64,000 bases of DNA from Pseudomonas thermotolerans DSM 14292 (GTDB lineage: Bacteria; Pseudomonadota; Gammaproteobacteria; Pseudomonadales; Pseudomonadaceae): NCBI RefSeq assembly GCF_000364625.1, contig NZ_KB822617.1, forward strand, positions 1-64,000, given 5' to 3'. The translations under genes were made by a program, and so were the position numbers. The notes below the pieces were generated by a model. It was not told the DNA's origin, searched no databases, and worked only from the letters and a program-made list of their open reading frames with translations. Shown piece by piece: positions 35,847-47,232 of the stretch (its first letter is position 1; every line of letters starts with the position of its first letter).

Positions 35847-37280
35847 ATGGCGACGACCATCAACGGCTACAACTCCGGCTTGGATATCCAAACCATCGTT
35901 TCGAGTCTGGTTGCGGCCGAGAAGGCACCCAAGGAAGCGCAGCTGTCGCGTCTGGAGTCGGCCACCACGGCGAAGATCACCGGTATCGGCCAGCTCAAGA
36001 GTGCCATTGCCGACCTGCAGAGCGTGCTCAAGGATCTGAACAAGCCGGAACTCTTCGAAAAGTGGAGTGCGACCTCCTCCGACTCCAAGCTGGTCAGCGC
36101 CTCCGCCAGCAAGGACGCGCTGGCAGGCAGCTACAAGATCGAAGTGAGTCGCCTGGCGACCTCCAGCAAGGTGGCCACTGCGGCCGTCAGTGGTGGGGGG
36201 GAGCACAGCTTCGCTAGTGGCGGATCTCTGGTCATCAGCATGGGCGACGAGGCCCTCCCCGCCATCGAGGTGGCGGCCGGTGCAACGCTCAAGGAAATTC
36301 GTGATGCCATCAATGCCCAGCTCAAGGAGCAAGGCGTCAGTGCCAACATAGTCACCGATCCCAAAACCAACACTTCACAGCTGGTACTCACCTCCAGCAA
36401 GACAGGAGCGGGCAACGACCTGACCATCCAGGCGTTCGATGCCGACGGCAATCCCGGCGGGGATCTCGCTGCACTGGACATCCCGACCTACGATGCCGGC
36501 AATCCGGCAGCGGGAGTCAGTTACATATCTATGGCCGCCGATGCGGAGTTCAGCATCGACGGTCTGGCACTGAAAAGTGCGACCAACAACGTGGCAGGTG
36601 CCATCGAGGGGGTGACTCTCAATCTGGTCGCTACCACCGAGGCTGGAAAGCCGGTCACCCTGACCGTGGATCGGGACAAGGCGGGGGTTACCAGCACCAT
36701 CAAGAAGTTCGTCGATGCCTATAACAAGTTGATGAATACGGCCGCTACCCTGACTGCCGTAGCCAGTGTGGGCGAGGACAAGGCCCCGGTCACGGCAGCG
36801 TTGGTGGGGGATGCATCCGTTCGCAATCTGCTTACTACGGCCCGCAATGAGTTGGTGAAGGTTTCCGGCGACGAGAGCGATGGAATTCGCATCCTGGCTG
36901 ACTTGGGCATCACTACCCAGAAGGACGGGACTCTCAAGATCGACGACAGCAAACTGGACAGGGCGTTGAACGAAAATTTCAACTCACTGACCAGCTTCTT
37001 CACCGGCGACAACGGACTGATGAGTCGCCTGGATGCCAAGCTTGACCCTTACACCAAAACCGATGGCGTGCTGGAACAGCGCCTGAGCGGCCTGAACAAG
37101 ACCATCAGTTCCGTGGACGATCAACGCGAGGTGCTCGCTCGACGCATGCAGCAACTCCAGGCCCGTCTGCTGGCACAGTTCAACGCAATGGATGCCTTGG
37201 TCGGCCAGCTCAACCAGACCAGCAGCCGCCTGGCGCAGTCCCTCGCCAGCCTGCCCGGCCTGATCAAGAGCGACAGCTGA
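35847..37280 (+). CDS. fliD: flagellar filament cap protein FliD (HAP2)
   Basis: Filament cap (477 residues) that guides flagellin folding at the tip; in P. aeruginosa it also binds mucin. The N-terminus ([24 protein letters not shown]) and the C-terminus ([37 protein letters not shown]) are typical and coiled-coil forming. The middle contains repeated beta-domains. GAGG precedes the ATG. It is the first gene of the fliD-fliS unit. Confidence 0.95.
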   Translation: MATTINGYNSGLDIQTIVSSLVAAEKAPKEAQLSRLESATTAKITGIGQLKSAIADLQSVLKDLNKPELFEKWSATSSDSKLVSASASKDALAGSYKIEVSRLATSSKVATAAVSGGGEHSFASGGSLVISMGDEALPAIEVAAGATLKEIRDAINAQLKEQGVSANIVTDPKTNTSQLVLTSSKTGAGNDLTIQAFDADGNPGGDLAALDIPTYDAGNPAAGVSYISMAADAEFSIDGLALKSATNNVAGAIEGVTLNLVATTEAGKPVTLTVDRDKAGVTSTIKKFVDAYNKLMNTAATLTAVASVGEDKAPVTAALVGDASVRNLLTTARNELVKVSGDESDGIRILADLGITTQKDGTLKIDDSKLDRALNENFNSLTSFFTGDNGLMSRLDAKLDPYTKTDGVLEQRLSGLNKTISSVDDQREVLARRMQQLQARLLAQFNAMDALVGQLNQTSSRLAQSLASLPGLIKSDS

Positions 37281-37282
37281 GC

Positions 37283-37660
37283 ATGAGCAATTCACTCGAC
37301 ACCTATAGGCGGGGCAGCCCTAGCACTGAGGTTTCTCCGTACCGGGCCGTGCAGATGCTGCTTGGCGGCGCGCTGGAACGCCTTTCCCTCGCACGTTGGG
37401 CGCAGCAGCAGGGCAATTCGGATATCCGGGGCCTGGCCGTGAGCGACACCCTGAGCATCATCGGTGCGCTGCAGGCCGGGCTGGACAGGGAGCTGGGTGG
37501 CGAGATCGCCGCCAACCTTGATGCCCGCTATGACTACATGACTCGGCGGCTGGCCGGAGTCGCCCTGGACGACACGCCGCGTCGTTTGGATGAGGTCGAG
37601 GCACTGCTCAGTGAGATCAAGCTGGCCTGGGACGCCATTGGGCCCGAACGAGTGGAGTGA
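37283..37660 (+). CDS. FliS family flagellin chaperone, first (divergent) copy
   Basis: A 125-residue FliS paralogue immediately after fliD (2-base gap). It keeps the FliS frame: Tyr-rich N-terminus ([13 protein letters not shown]), [18 protein letters not shown], and the C-terminal [13 protein letters not shown]. It is clearly diverged from the second copy at 37766: the helix 3 stretch reads [29 protein letters not shown] here versus GLRDGLNMEAGGELAQNLDRLYEYMSARL there. FliS binds the flagellin C-terminus and holds it for export. Which client this copy serves is unknown. It may be the extra gene not found in P. aeruginosa. Confidence 0.88.
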   Translation: MSNSLDTYRRGSPSTEVSPYRAVQMLLGGALERLSLARWAQQQGNSDIRGLAVSDTLSIIGALQAGLDRELGGEIAANLDARYDYMTRRLAGVALDDTPRRLDEVEALLSEIKLAWDAIGPERVE

Positions 37661-37703
37661 CGGCGCTCCCCTCAGTGCGTCGGCGCGAATACATCCAAAA
37701 CCC

Positions 37704-37730
37704 TAAAGCTTCGATCGCTCCGGCCGATAC
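37704..37730 (+). promoter_or_regulatory. sigma-28 (FliA) promoter of the second fliS gene
   Basis: TAAA (37704-37707), N15, GCCGATAC (37723-37730): the same architecture as the fliC promoter, with one -10 mismatch. It lies between the two fliS genes, 36 bases before the ATG of the second. Confidence 0.8.
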
Positions 37731-37765
37731 ATCGGGTATCCAGTCAGTGATCAAGGCGATACCAC

Positions 37766-38152
37766 ATGAATGCGATGGTTGCACTGCGCCAATACCAGAC
37801 CGTGAACACCCAGGCCCAGGTGGTCGAGGCCAGTCCGCACCGACTGATCCAGATGCTGATGGAAGGTGGTCTGACTCGTCTGGCCCAGGCTCGCGGTGCA
37901 ATGGAGCGGGGGCAAGTCGGCCTGAAGGGCGAGCTGATCGGCAAGGCCATTGCCATCATCGGCGGTCTGCGTGACGGCCTGAACATGGAAGCCGGCGGCG
38001 AGCTGGCGCAGAATCTCGACCGCCTCTACGAGTACATGAGCGCCCGCCTGTTCGAGGCCAACCGCGAGAACGATTTCGCCAAGCTCGACGAAGTGGCCGG
38101 GCTGCTGCGCACCATCAAGTCCGCTTGGGACGCCATCGCCCCCGCGGCCTGA
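37766..38152 (+). CDS. fliS: flagellin chaperone FliS, second copy (canonical)
   Basis: A 128-residue FliS, closest to the single P. aeruginosa FliS (PA1095) from memory: MNAMVALRQYQTVNTQAQVVEASPHRLIQMLMEGGL, then the C-terminal LRTIKSAWDAIAP. FliS binds FliC in the cytoplasm, stops premature polymerisation and delivers it to FlhA. AAGG lies 9 bases before the ATG at 37766. The gene has its own sigma-28 promoter, so it would be produced together with flagellin. It is followed by a FliT-like gene. Confidence 0.92.
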   Translation: MNAMVALRQYQTVNTQAQVVEASPHRLIQMLMEGGLTRLAQARGAMERGQVGLKGELIGKAIAIIGGLRDGLNMEAGGELAQNLDRLYEYMSARLFEANRENDFAKLDEVAGLLRTIKSAWDAIAPAA

Positions 38153-38166
38153 GCGAGGAAACCTTC

Positions 38167-38463
38167 ATGAATCCATCCGTACGGCTCCTGGAAGAAACCG
38201 GCAGTGCCCTGCGCAGTGCGCTGGCTAGCCAGGATTGGTCCGCCATCGGCGAGCTGGACATGCAGTGCCGTCAGGCCGTGGAAGAGGCCATGGCGGAACC
38301 GACGCGCGACGACGAACTGCTGCGTGCGCGCATGGAGGAGTTGCTCGAGCTGTACCGCGAGCTCGTCACCCTGTGCCAGGAGGAGCAGAAGCGCCTGGCT
38401 GGCGAGCTGGTTCAGCTCAACCATTCCCGTCAGGGCGCCAAGGTCTACCAACTGTTCGGCTGA
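38167..38463 (+). CDS. fliT: FliT-like flagellar chaperone
   Basis: A 98-residue helical protein in the position of fliT (PA1096, earlier called fliS' or fleP). Long amphipathic helices (SVRLLEETGSALRSALASQDWSAIGELD, then MEELLELYRELVTLCQEEQKRLAGELVQLNH) fit the FliT four-helix chaperone, which binds FliD. Overall identity to enteric FliT is low, so the name rests on context and size. GAGGA precedes the ATG at 38167. A long hairpin begins 7 bases after the stop. Confidence 0.78.
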   Translation: MNPSVRLLEETGSALRSALASQDWSAIGELDMQCRQAVEEAMAEPTRDDELLRARMEELLELYRELVTLCQEEQKRLAGELVQLNHSRQGAKVYQLFG

Positions 38464-38469
38464 TCCCGC

Positions 38470-38508
38470 ACCAGGCAGTCGGCTGCTGGGCTCAGCCGAT
38501 TGTCTGGT
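38470..38508 (+). terminator. long hairpin after fliT
   Basis: ACCAGGCAGTCGGCTG (38470-38485) pairs with CAGCCGATTGTCTGGT (38493-38508) across 16 bp, with two positions that would be G-U in RNA, and a 7-base loop. No T-tract follows directly, so it may be a processing or stabilising hairpin instead of a terminator. A second, smaller stem (CCCCGA/TCGGGG) lies at 38563-38578. Confidence 0.6.
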
Positions 38509-38605
38509 GGCCGCAAACCGGCAATTTTGCTATCGTGCCCATCCTTCCCAGGTCCGTACCCGCCCCGAGTTTTCGGGGATTGTTCGGAAAGATCACGCCA
38601 TAAAT

Positions 38606-38634
38606 TTGACTCTAGAGTCTTTTTTGACTTTACT
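38606..38634 (+). promoter_or_regulatory. sigma-70-like promoter and palindrome of fleQ
   Basis: TTGACT (38606-38611), 17 bases, TTTACT (38629-38634) form a plausible sigma-70 promoter. The spacer contains GACTCTAGAGTC (38608-38619), a perfect 12-bp palindrome. The start would be about 70 bases before the fleQ ATG. In P. aeruginosa Vfr represses fleQ from a site beginning AAATTGACT; the AAATTTGACT here resembles the left half of that site. Confidence 0.6.
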
Positions 38635-38712
38635 AGTGGCTAAATGATGGCGCGTTCTGGGCTTCACCAGCGGGCCAGCCGCTCTCACACCTCCTGCAAA
38701 GATCAGAGAAAG

Positions 38713-40185
<1,473 letters not shown>

Positions 40186-40212
40186 GCCGCAGGCTCCACG
40201 TCGGAATGGAAG

Positions 40213-40240
40213 AGGCGTCACCCCGTGGTGGCGCCTTTTT
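40213..40240 (+). terminator. terminator of fleQ
   Basis: AGGCGTCACC (40213-40222) pairs with GGTGGCGCCT (40227-40236) with one G-U, and TTTT follows. Confidence 0.85.
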
Positions 40241-40332
40241 CATTGCGGCCGGGAAAGGCGCCGGATCGTGCCGGAGCCGTCACGGATTTGACGTGTGTTT
40301 TACAACTATATGATTTAAAAGGTAAAAATTTC

Positions 40333-40348
40333 AGGCACGTTGCTTGCT
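40333..40348 (+). promoter_or_regulatory. sigma-54 promoter of fleSR
   Basis: AGGCACGTTGCTTGCT has GG at 40334-40335 and GC at 40346-40347, with TGGCACG-like -24 and TTGC -12 elements. An A/T-rich segment lies just upstream. It fits the FleQ-dependent class II fleSR promoter. Confidence 0.88.
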
Positions 40349-40393
40349 ATAGCCCTGTCGACCAACCGTTTACTGACGGTTCGAGACAGAGAG

Positions 40394-41625
40394 ATGAGCA
40401 TGAGTCACGCTGCCCAGCAATCCGCTGTTCCTTCCCTTGCTCCGGCCCAGGTTCTGCCAGCGGCCGCGGCGTCGAGCCAGGCCGGCATCGAGCAGGCCCT
40501 GGCGCTGTTCGAGCGGATGTCCAGTCAGCTCAGCGAGTCCTACAGCCTGCTGGAGGAGCGGGTCGCCGACCTCAAGGGCCAGCTCGCCCTGGTCAGCGCC
40601 CAGCGCATGCAGGAGCTGGCGGAGAAGGAGCGCCTGGCCCACCGCCTGCAGAGCCTGCTTGACCTGCTGCCCGGCGGGGTGATCGTGATCGACGGCCAGG
40701 GCGTGGTGCGCGAGGCCAACCCGGTGGCGGTCAGCCTGCTCGGCAAGCCGCTGGAGGGCATGCTCTGGCGCGAGGTGATCGCCCGCTGCTTTGCGCCACG
40801 CGAGGACGACGGCCACGAGATTTCCCTGAGGGACGGCCGCCGGCTGTCCATCTCCACCCGCTCGCTGTCCGGCGAGCCGGGCCAACTGGTGTTGCTCAAC
40901 GACCTGACGGAAACCCGGCGCCTGCAGGATCAGCTGGCCCGTAACGAACGGCTGTCAGCCTTGGGACGCATGGTCGCCTCGCTGGCCCATCAGATCCGCA
41001 CGCCGCTGTCGGCGGCCATGCTCTACGCCAGCCACCTCAGCGAGCAGGTCCTGGAGGTGAATCAGCAACAGCGCTTCGCCAGGCGCCTCAAGGAGCGCCT
41101 GCAGGAGCTGGAGAACCAGGTGCGTGACATGCTGGTGTTCGCCCGCGGCGACCTGCCGCTGCCCGACCGGCTGAGTCCGAAGGCCCTGTTCGCCGCCCTG
41201 CGCGCCGCCGCCGAGCCGCATCTGGCTGGCCTGCAGGTACGCTGGCAGTGCGACGCGCGCGACGGCGAGGTGCTGTGCAACCGCGACACCCTGGTCGGCG
41301 CCGCCCTCAATCTGATCGACAACGCCGTGCAGGCCGCCGGCCGCGAGGCGCGCCTGAAGATCCATCTCTACCGGCGCGGCGACAACCTGCGCCTGTGCGT
41401 CAGCGACGACGGCCCGGGCATCGATGCCGTCACCCTGGCGCGCCTGGGCGAACCCTTCTTCACCACCAAGACCACCGGCACCGGGCTCGGCCTGGCGGTG
41501 GTCAAGGCCGTGGCGCGCGCCCATCGCGGCGAGCTGCGCCTGCAGTCGCGTCCCGGCCGTGGTACCTGCGCAAGCCTGCTGCTGCCGCTGCTGCCGGCGG
41601 CTCACCCGGTTCAGGAGGAATCCCG

Positions 41626-41629
<4 letters not shown>
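40394..41629 (+). CDS. fleS: flagellar sensor histidine kinase FleS
   Basis: Cytosolic sensor kinase (411 residues) that phosphorylates FleR. There is no membrane segment. A coiled N-terminal region (about 30-85) precedes a PAS domain (about 88-175, LLDLLPGGVIVIDGQGVVREANP). His199 in LAHQIRTPLSA is the phospho-acceptor. The kinase core has an N-box (LNLIDNAVQAAG) and G-boxes (DDGPGID, GTGLGLAVVK). The start may be 40394 or the in-frame ATG at 40400. Its stop overlaps the fleR ATG. Confidence 0.95.
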
Positions 41630-43017
<1,388 letters not shown>

Positions 43018-43056
43018 GCCCAGCGGCCGACCGGCCGCGTCTTCCGACCTTTCCCA

Positions 43057-43090
43057 GGGCCCGCCTCTTTCCAGCGAGAGAGGCGGGCCC
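43057..43090 (+). terminator. candidate terminator of fleSR
   Basis: GGGCCCGCCTCT (43057-43068) pairs perfectly with AGAGGCGGGCCC (43079-43090), followed by GGCGTTTCTG. The stem is strong and the T-tract short. Confidence 0.7.
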
Positions 43091-43138
43091 GGCGTTTCTG
43101 CCCGGTTTCCAGGGCTTTGCCACGCAGTCGAGAGCACT

Positions 43139-43154
43139 TGGCACCCTAGTTGCA
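43139..43154 (+). promoter_or_regulatory. sigma-54 promoter of the fliE operon
   Basis: TGGCACCCTAGTTGCA has GG (43140-43141)-N10-GC (43152-43153) and lies 56 bases before the fliE ATG. In P. aeruginosa this is a FleQ-dependent class II promoter. Confidence 0.9.
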
Positions 43155-43209
43155 AATACCCCCGCACAGTGCCGGCGGCGTCAAAAAACCGCGGCTAGCG
43201 GAGGAAGTC

Positions 43210-43539
43210 ATGAGCCAGGGTGTCGAATTCAATCGTCTGATGTTGGAAATGCGCTCCATGCAGATGGAGGCGATGGCCCGTGCCAGGCAGGCGGCGGCTG
43301 CGCCCAAGGCGGAAGTGCCGAGCTTCTCCGACATGCTGGGCCAGGCGGTGAACAAGGTCGCTGAGACCCAGCAGGTCTCCAACCAACTGGCCACCGCCTT
43401 CGAGATCGGTACCAGCGGTGTCGACCTGACCGACGTGATGATCGCGCAGCAGAAGGCCACCGTGTCCTTCCAGGCACTGACCCAGGTACGCAACAAGTTG
43501 GTCCAGGCGTACCAGGACATCATGCAGATGCCGGTTTGA
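43210..43539 (+). CDS. fliE: flagellar hook-basal body protein FliE
   Basis: MS-ring/rod junction protein (109 residues) needed to start rod export. The conserved C-terminal half ([38 protein letters not shown]) identifies FliE. GCGGAGGAAG precedes the ATG at 43210; the frame is open upstream into the promoter, so it cannot start earlier. It is the first gene of fliEFGHIJ. Confidence 0.95.
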   Translation: MSQGVEFNRLMLEMRSMQMEAMARARQAAAAPKAEVPSFSDMLGQAVNKVAETQQVSNQLATAFEIGTSGVDLTDVMIAQQKATVSFQALTQVRNKLVQAYQDIMQMPV

Positions 43540-43554
43540 GGACGAGGCTGACCC

Positions 43555-45351
43555 ATGTCTGATGCAGTGATCGCCAACACTCCCGCCAAGACGGACGCTT
43601 CGGAGACCCTGGAGAAGAAGCCGCTGTTCGGCCTGTCCTTCCTGGAGAACCTTGCCGAGATGAGCATGCTGCGGCAGATCGGCCTGCTGGTCGGTCTGGC
43701 TGCCAGCGTGGCGATAGGCTTCGCCGTGGTGCTCTGGTCGCAGCAGCCCGACTACCGGCCGCTGTACGGCAGCCTGGCCGGGGTGGATGCCAACCAGGTC
43801 ACCGAGGCGCTGAGTGCTGCCGACATCAAGTACCGCATCGAACCCAACTCCGGCGCCCTGCTGGTCAAAGCCGAGGACCTGGCGCGAGCGCGCCTGAAGA
43901 TGGCCAGCGCCGGCATCGCGCCGCAGGACAGCAATGTCGGCTTCGAGATCCTCGACAAGGACCAGGGCCTCGGCACCAGCCAGTTCATGGAAGCCGCCCG
44001 CTACCGTCGCGGCCTGGAAGGCGAGCTGGCGCGCACCATCGCCAGCCTGAACAACGTCAAGGGCGCCCGCGTGCACCTGGCCATCCCGAAGAGCTCGGTG
44101 TTCGTCCGCGATGAGCGCAAGCCCAGCGCCTCGGTGCTGGTGGAGCTGTACCCGGGGCGCAGCCTGGAGCCCAGCCAGGTGATGGCGATCGTCAATCTGG
44201 TGGCCACCAGCGTGCCGGAACTGGAGAAGTCGCAGGTCACCGTGGTCGACCAGAAGGGCAACCTGCTTTCCGATCAGCAGGAGCTCTCCGAGCTGACCAT
44301 GGCCGGCAAGCAGTTGGACTACACCCGCCGTCTGGAAGGCTCGCTGAGCCAGCGGGTGGACAACATCCTGCGTCCGGTGCTCGGCGTCGGCCGCTACAAG
44401 GCCGAGGTCTCCGCGGACGTGGACTTCAGTGCGGTGGAGTCCACCTCGGAAATGTTCAATCCCGATCAGCCGGCGCTGCGCAGCGAGCAGCGGGTCAACG
44501 AGGAACGCCAGAGCAGTCTGCCGCCGCAGGGCGTGCCCGGGGCGCTGTCCAACCAGCCGCCGGCCGCCGGTGCCGCGCCGCAGCAGGCGGTGGGCGCCGC
44601 GCAGACGGCCGGCGGGCCGGTACCGCCGGGCCAGCCGCTGGTGGACGCCAACGGCCAGCAGGTAGTCGATCCGGCCACCGGTCAGCCGAAGTTGGCACCG
44701 TACCCGACCGACAAGCGCGAGCAGGCGACCCGCAACTTCGAGCTGGATCGCTCGATCAGCTACACCCGCCAGCAGTCCGGACGCCTGCGTCGGCTTTCCG
44801 TCGCCGTGGTGGTGGACGACCAGATCCGCGTCGACCCGAAGACCGGCGAGACCACCCGTACCCCCTGGAGCGCCGAAGACATCGCCCGCTTCACCCGCCT
44901 GGTGCAGGATGCGGTAGGCTTCGACGCCAGCCGCGGCGACAGCGTCAGCGTGATCAACACGCCGTTCTCCGCCACGCAGAGCGAGGAAGTGCTCGACGTG
45001 CCCTTCTACACCCAGCCGTGGTTCTGGGACATCGTCAAGCAGGTGCTCGGCGTGCTGTTCATCCTGGTGCTGGTGTTCGGCGTGCTGCGTCCGGTGCTCA
45101 ACAACATCACCGGCGGCGGCAAGAGCAAGGAGCTGGCGGAGGCCGCGGAGGACGGGGACGGCGAGCTGCAGCTCGGCGACATGGACGGACTGGCCGCCGA
45201 CCGCGTCAGCCTGGGCGGTCCGCAGCCGCTGATGCTGCCGAGCGCCACCGAGGGTTACGAAGCACAGTTGAACGCGATCAAGAACCTGGTCGCCGAGGAC
45301 CCGGGCCGGGTCGCCCAAGTCGTGAAAGAGTGGATCAACGCCGATGACTGA
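43555..45351 (+). CDS. fliF: flagellar MS-ring protein FliF
   Basis: Inner-membrane ring subunit (598 residues), the platform for export and motor assembly. Two membrane spans are seen, about residues 42-62 (IGLLVGLAASVAIGFAVVLW) and about 485-505 (VLGVLFILVLVFGVL). Between them lies a large periplasmic domain with the ring-building motifs GLGTSQFMEAARYRRGLEGELARTI and PGRSLEPSQV, and a Pro/Ala-rich loop. The C-terminal cytosolic tail binds FliG. It overlaps fliG by 8 bases, and the tail ends ARVAQVVKEWI-like (RVAQVVKEWIN). Confidence 0.96.
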   Translation: MSDAVIANTPAKTDASETLEKKPLFGLSFLENLAEMSMLRQIGLLVGLAASVAIGFAVVLWSQQPDYRPLYGSLAGVDANQVTEALSAADIKYRIEPNSGALLVKAEDLARARLKMASAGIAPQDSNVGFEILDKDQGLGTSQFMEAARYRRGLEGELARTIASLNNVKGARVHLAIPKSSVFVRDERKPSASVLVELYPGRSLEPSQVMAIVNLVATSVPELEKSQVTVVDQKGNLLSDQQELSELTMAGKQLDYTRRLEGSLSQRVDNILRPVLGVGRYKAEVSADVDFSAVESTSEMFNPDQPALRSEQRVNEERQSSLPPQGVPGALSNQPPAAGAAPQQAVGAAQTAGGPVPPGQPLVDANGQQVVDPATGQPKLAPYPTDKREQATRNFELDRSISYTRQQSGRLRRLSVAVVVDDQIRVDPKTGETTRTPWSAEDIARFTRLVQDAVGFDASRGDSVSVINTPFSATQSEEVLDVPFYTQPWFWDIVKQVLGVLFILVLVFGVLRPVLNNITGGGKSKELAEAAEDGDGELQLGDMDGLAADRVSLGGPQPLMLPSATEGYEAQLNAIKNLVAEDPGRVAQVVKEWINADD

Positions 45352-46360
45352 GAATCGCGTCGCTACCAAGCTGAGCAAGGTCGACAAGGCCGCCATCCTC
45401 CTGCTGTCTCTCGGCGAGACCGATGCCGCCCAGGTGCTGCGCCACCTGGGGCCCAAGGAAGTGCAGCGGGTCGGCGTGGCCATGGCGCAGATGCGCAACA
45501 TCCAGCGCGAGCAGGTCGAGCAGGTGATGGGGGAGTTCGTCGAGCTGGTCAGCGACCAGACCAGCCTGGGCGTCGGCTCCGACAGCTACATTCGCCGCAT
45601 GCTCACCCAGGCCCTCGGCGAGGACAAGGCCGGCAACCTGATCGACCGCATCCTCCTCGGCGGCAGCACCAGCGGCCTGGACAGCCTGAAGTGGATGGAG
45701 CCGCGCGCGGTGGCCGACGTGATCCGCTACGAGCACCCGCAGATCCAGGCCATCGTGGTCGCCTACCTGGACCCCGATCAGGCCAGCGAGGTGCTCAGCC
45801 ACTTCGACCACAAGGTGCGCCTAGACATCCTCCTGCGTGTCTCCTCGCTGAACACCGTGCAGCCGGCGGCGCTGAAGGAGCTCAACCAGATCCTCGAGAA
45901 GCAGTTCTCCGGCAGCGCCAACAGCTCGCGCACCTCCATGGGGGGGGTGAAGCGCGCGGCGGACATCATGAACTATCTGGACAGCTCCATCGAAGGCCAG
46001 CTGATGGATGCCATCCGAGAGGTCGACGCCGACCTCTCGGCGCAGATCGAGGACCTGATGTTCGTCTTCGACAACCTCGCCGACGTCGACGACCGCGGCA
46101 TCCAGGCGCTGCTCCGCGAGGTTTCCTCCGACGTGCTGGTGCTGGCCCTGAAGGGCGCCGACGAGGCGGTGAAGGAGAAGATCTTCAAGAACATGTCCAA
46201 GCGCGCCGCCGAACTGCTGCGCGACGACCTGGAGGCGCGCGGCCCGGTGCGGGTCAGCGAAGTCGAGGCGGCGCAGAAGGAAATCCTCACCATCGCCCGG
46301 CGCATGGCCGAGGCCGGCGACATCGTGCTCAGCGGCAAGGGCGGAGAGGAAATGCTGTAG
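45344..46360 (+). CDS. fliG: flagellar motor switch protein FliG
   Basis: C-ring protein (338 residues) that joins FliF to FliM and takes the torque from MotA. The N-terminal domain has KVDKAAILLLSLGETDAAQVLRHLGPKEV. The middle has the EHPQ motif (RYEHPQIQAIVVAYLDPDQAS). The C-terminal domain carries the charged ridge (LREVSSDVLVLALKGADEAVKEKIFKNMSKRAAELLRDDLEARG). It overlaps the end of fliF. 74 bases separate it from fliH. Confidence 0.97.
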   Translation: MTENRVATKLSKVDKAAILLLSLGETDAAQVLRHLGPKEVQRVGVAMAQMRNIQREQVEQVMGEFVELVSDQTSLGVGSDSYIRRMLTQALGEDKAGNLIDRILLGGSTSGLDSLKWMEPRAVADVIRYEHPQIQAIVVAYLDPDQASEVLSHFDHKVRLDILLRVSSLNTVQPAALKELNQILEKQFSGSANSSRTSMGGVKRAADIMNYLDSSIEGQLMDAIREVDADLSAQIEDLMFVFDNLADVDDRGIQALLREVSSDVLVLALKGADEAVKEKIFKNMSKRAAELLRDDLEARGPVRVSEVEAAQKEILTIARRMAEAGDIVLSGKGGEEML

Positions 46361-46434
46361 GTTGAGCAGCCGGCCGTCGGCGCCATCCGTCATTCCGCAA
46401 AGCCTCCGCACCAGGTACCGAGTGAACCCGAACC

Positions 46435-47232
46435 ATGCCGAACAAGGACAATCCCAGCGAACTGATCCGCGCCCAGGACATCAGCGTCTTCGACCGCTGG
46501 GCCTTGCCGAGCTTCGATGCCGACGCCGGCGCGGTGGTCAGCGTGGTCGAGGAGGCCCCGCTCGCGGAGCCGGAACAGCCGCCTGCCGAGCCCGAGCCGC
46601 AGGTCAGCGAGGAGGTGCCGGTCGAGACCGTCAAGCCGCTGACGCTCGAAGAGCTCGAGGCGATCCGTCAGGAGGCCTACAACGAGGGCTTCGCCACTGG
46701 CGAGAAGGACGGCTTCCACGCCGGCCAACTGAAGGCCCGGCAGGAGGCCGAGCAGGTCCTCGCTGCCCGGCTGGCCAGCCTGGAAACCCTGATGAGCCAG
46801 CTGCTCGACCCCATCGCCGAGCAGGACCGGCAGATCGAGCAGTCGCTGCTTTCTCTGGTCAACATCGTCACCCGCGAGGTGATCCAGCGCGAGCTGGCCC
46901 TGGACTCCAGCCAGGTCCGCCATGTCCTGCGCGAGTCGCTCAAGCTGCTGCCTATGGGCGCCGACAACGTGCGGATCTTCGTCAACCCGCAGGACTTCGC
47001 GGTGGTCAAGGCGCTGCGCGAACGCCACGAGGAGAGCTGGAGGATCATCGAGGACGAGTCGCTGCTGCCCGGCGGCTGCCGCGTCGAAACCGAGCACAGC
47101 CGCATCGACGCGAGCATCGAGACGCGCCTGGTCCAGGCGGTCAAGCAGCTCTTCGAGCAGCAGCGCGAACAGGCGGTGCATCCGCTGCCCAGCGACATCG
47201 CCATCGACCTGGAGGCCGGCGATGCGTCTTGA
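46435..47232 (+). CDS. fliH: flagellar assembly protein FliH
   Basis: Stator and negative regulator of the FliI ATPase (265 residues). The N-terminus has a conserved Trp-containing stretch ([14 protein letters not shown]). A long Gly/Ala-glutamine coil follows ([28 protein letters not shown], with the GxxxG-type repeats of FliH). The C-terminal domain contacts FliI. It begins 74 bases after fliG, and its end overlaps the fliI start by 11 bases, so they are translationally coupled. Confidence 0.93.
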   Translation: MPNKDNPSELIRAQDISVFDRWALPSFDADAGAVVSVVEEAPLAEPEQPPAEPEPQVSEEVPVETVKPLTLEELEAIRQEAYNEGFATGEKDGFHAGQLKARQEAEQVLAARLASLETLMSQLLDPIAEQDRQIEQSLLSLVNIVTREVIQRELALDSSQVRHVLRESLKLLPMGADNVRIFVNPQDFAVVKALRERHEESWRIIEDESLLPGGCRVETEHSRIDASIETRLVQAVKQLFEQQREQAVHPLPSDIAIDLEAGDAS

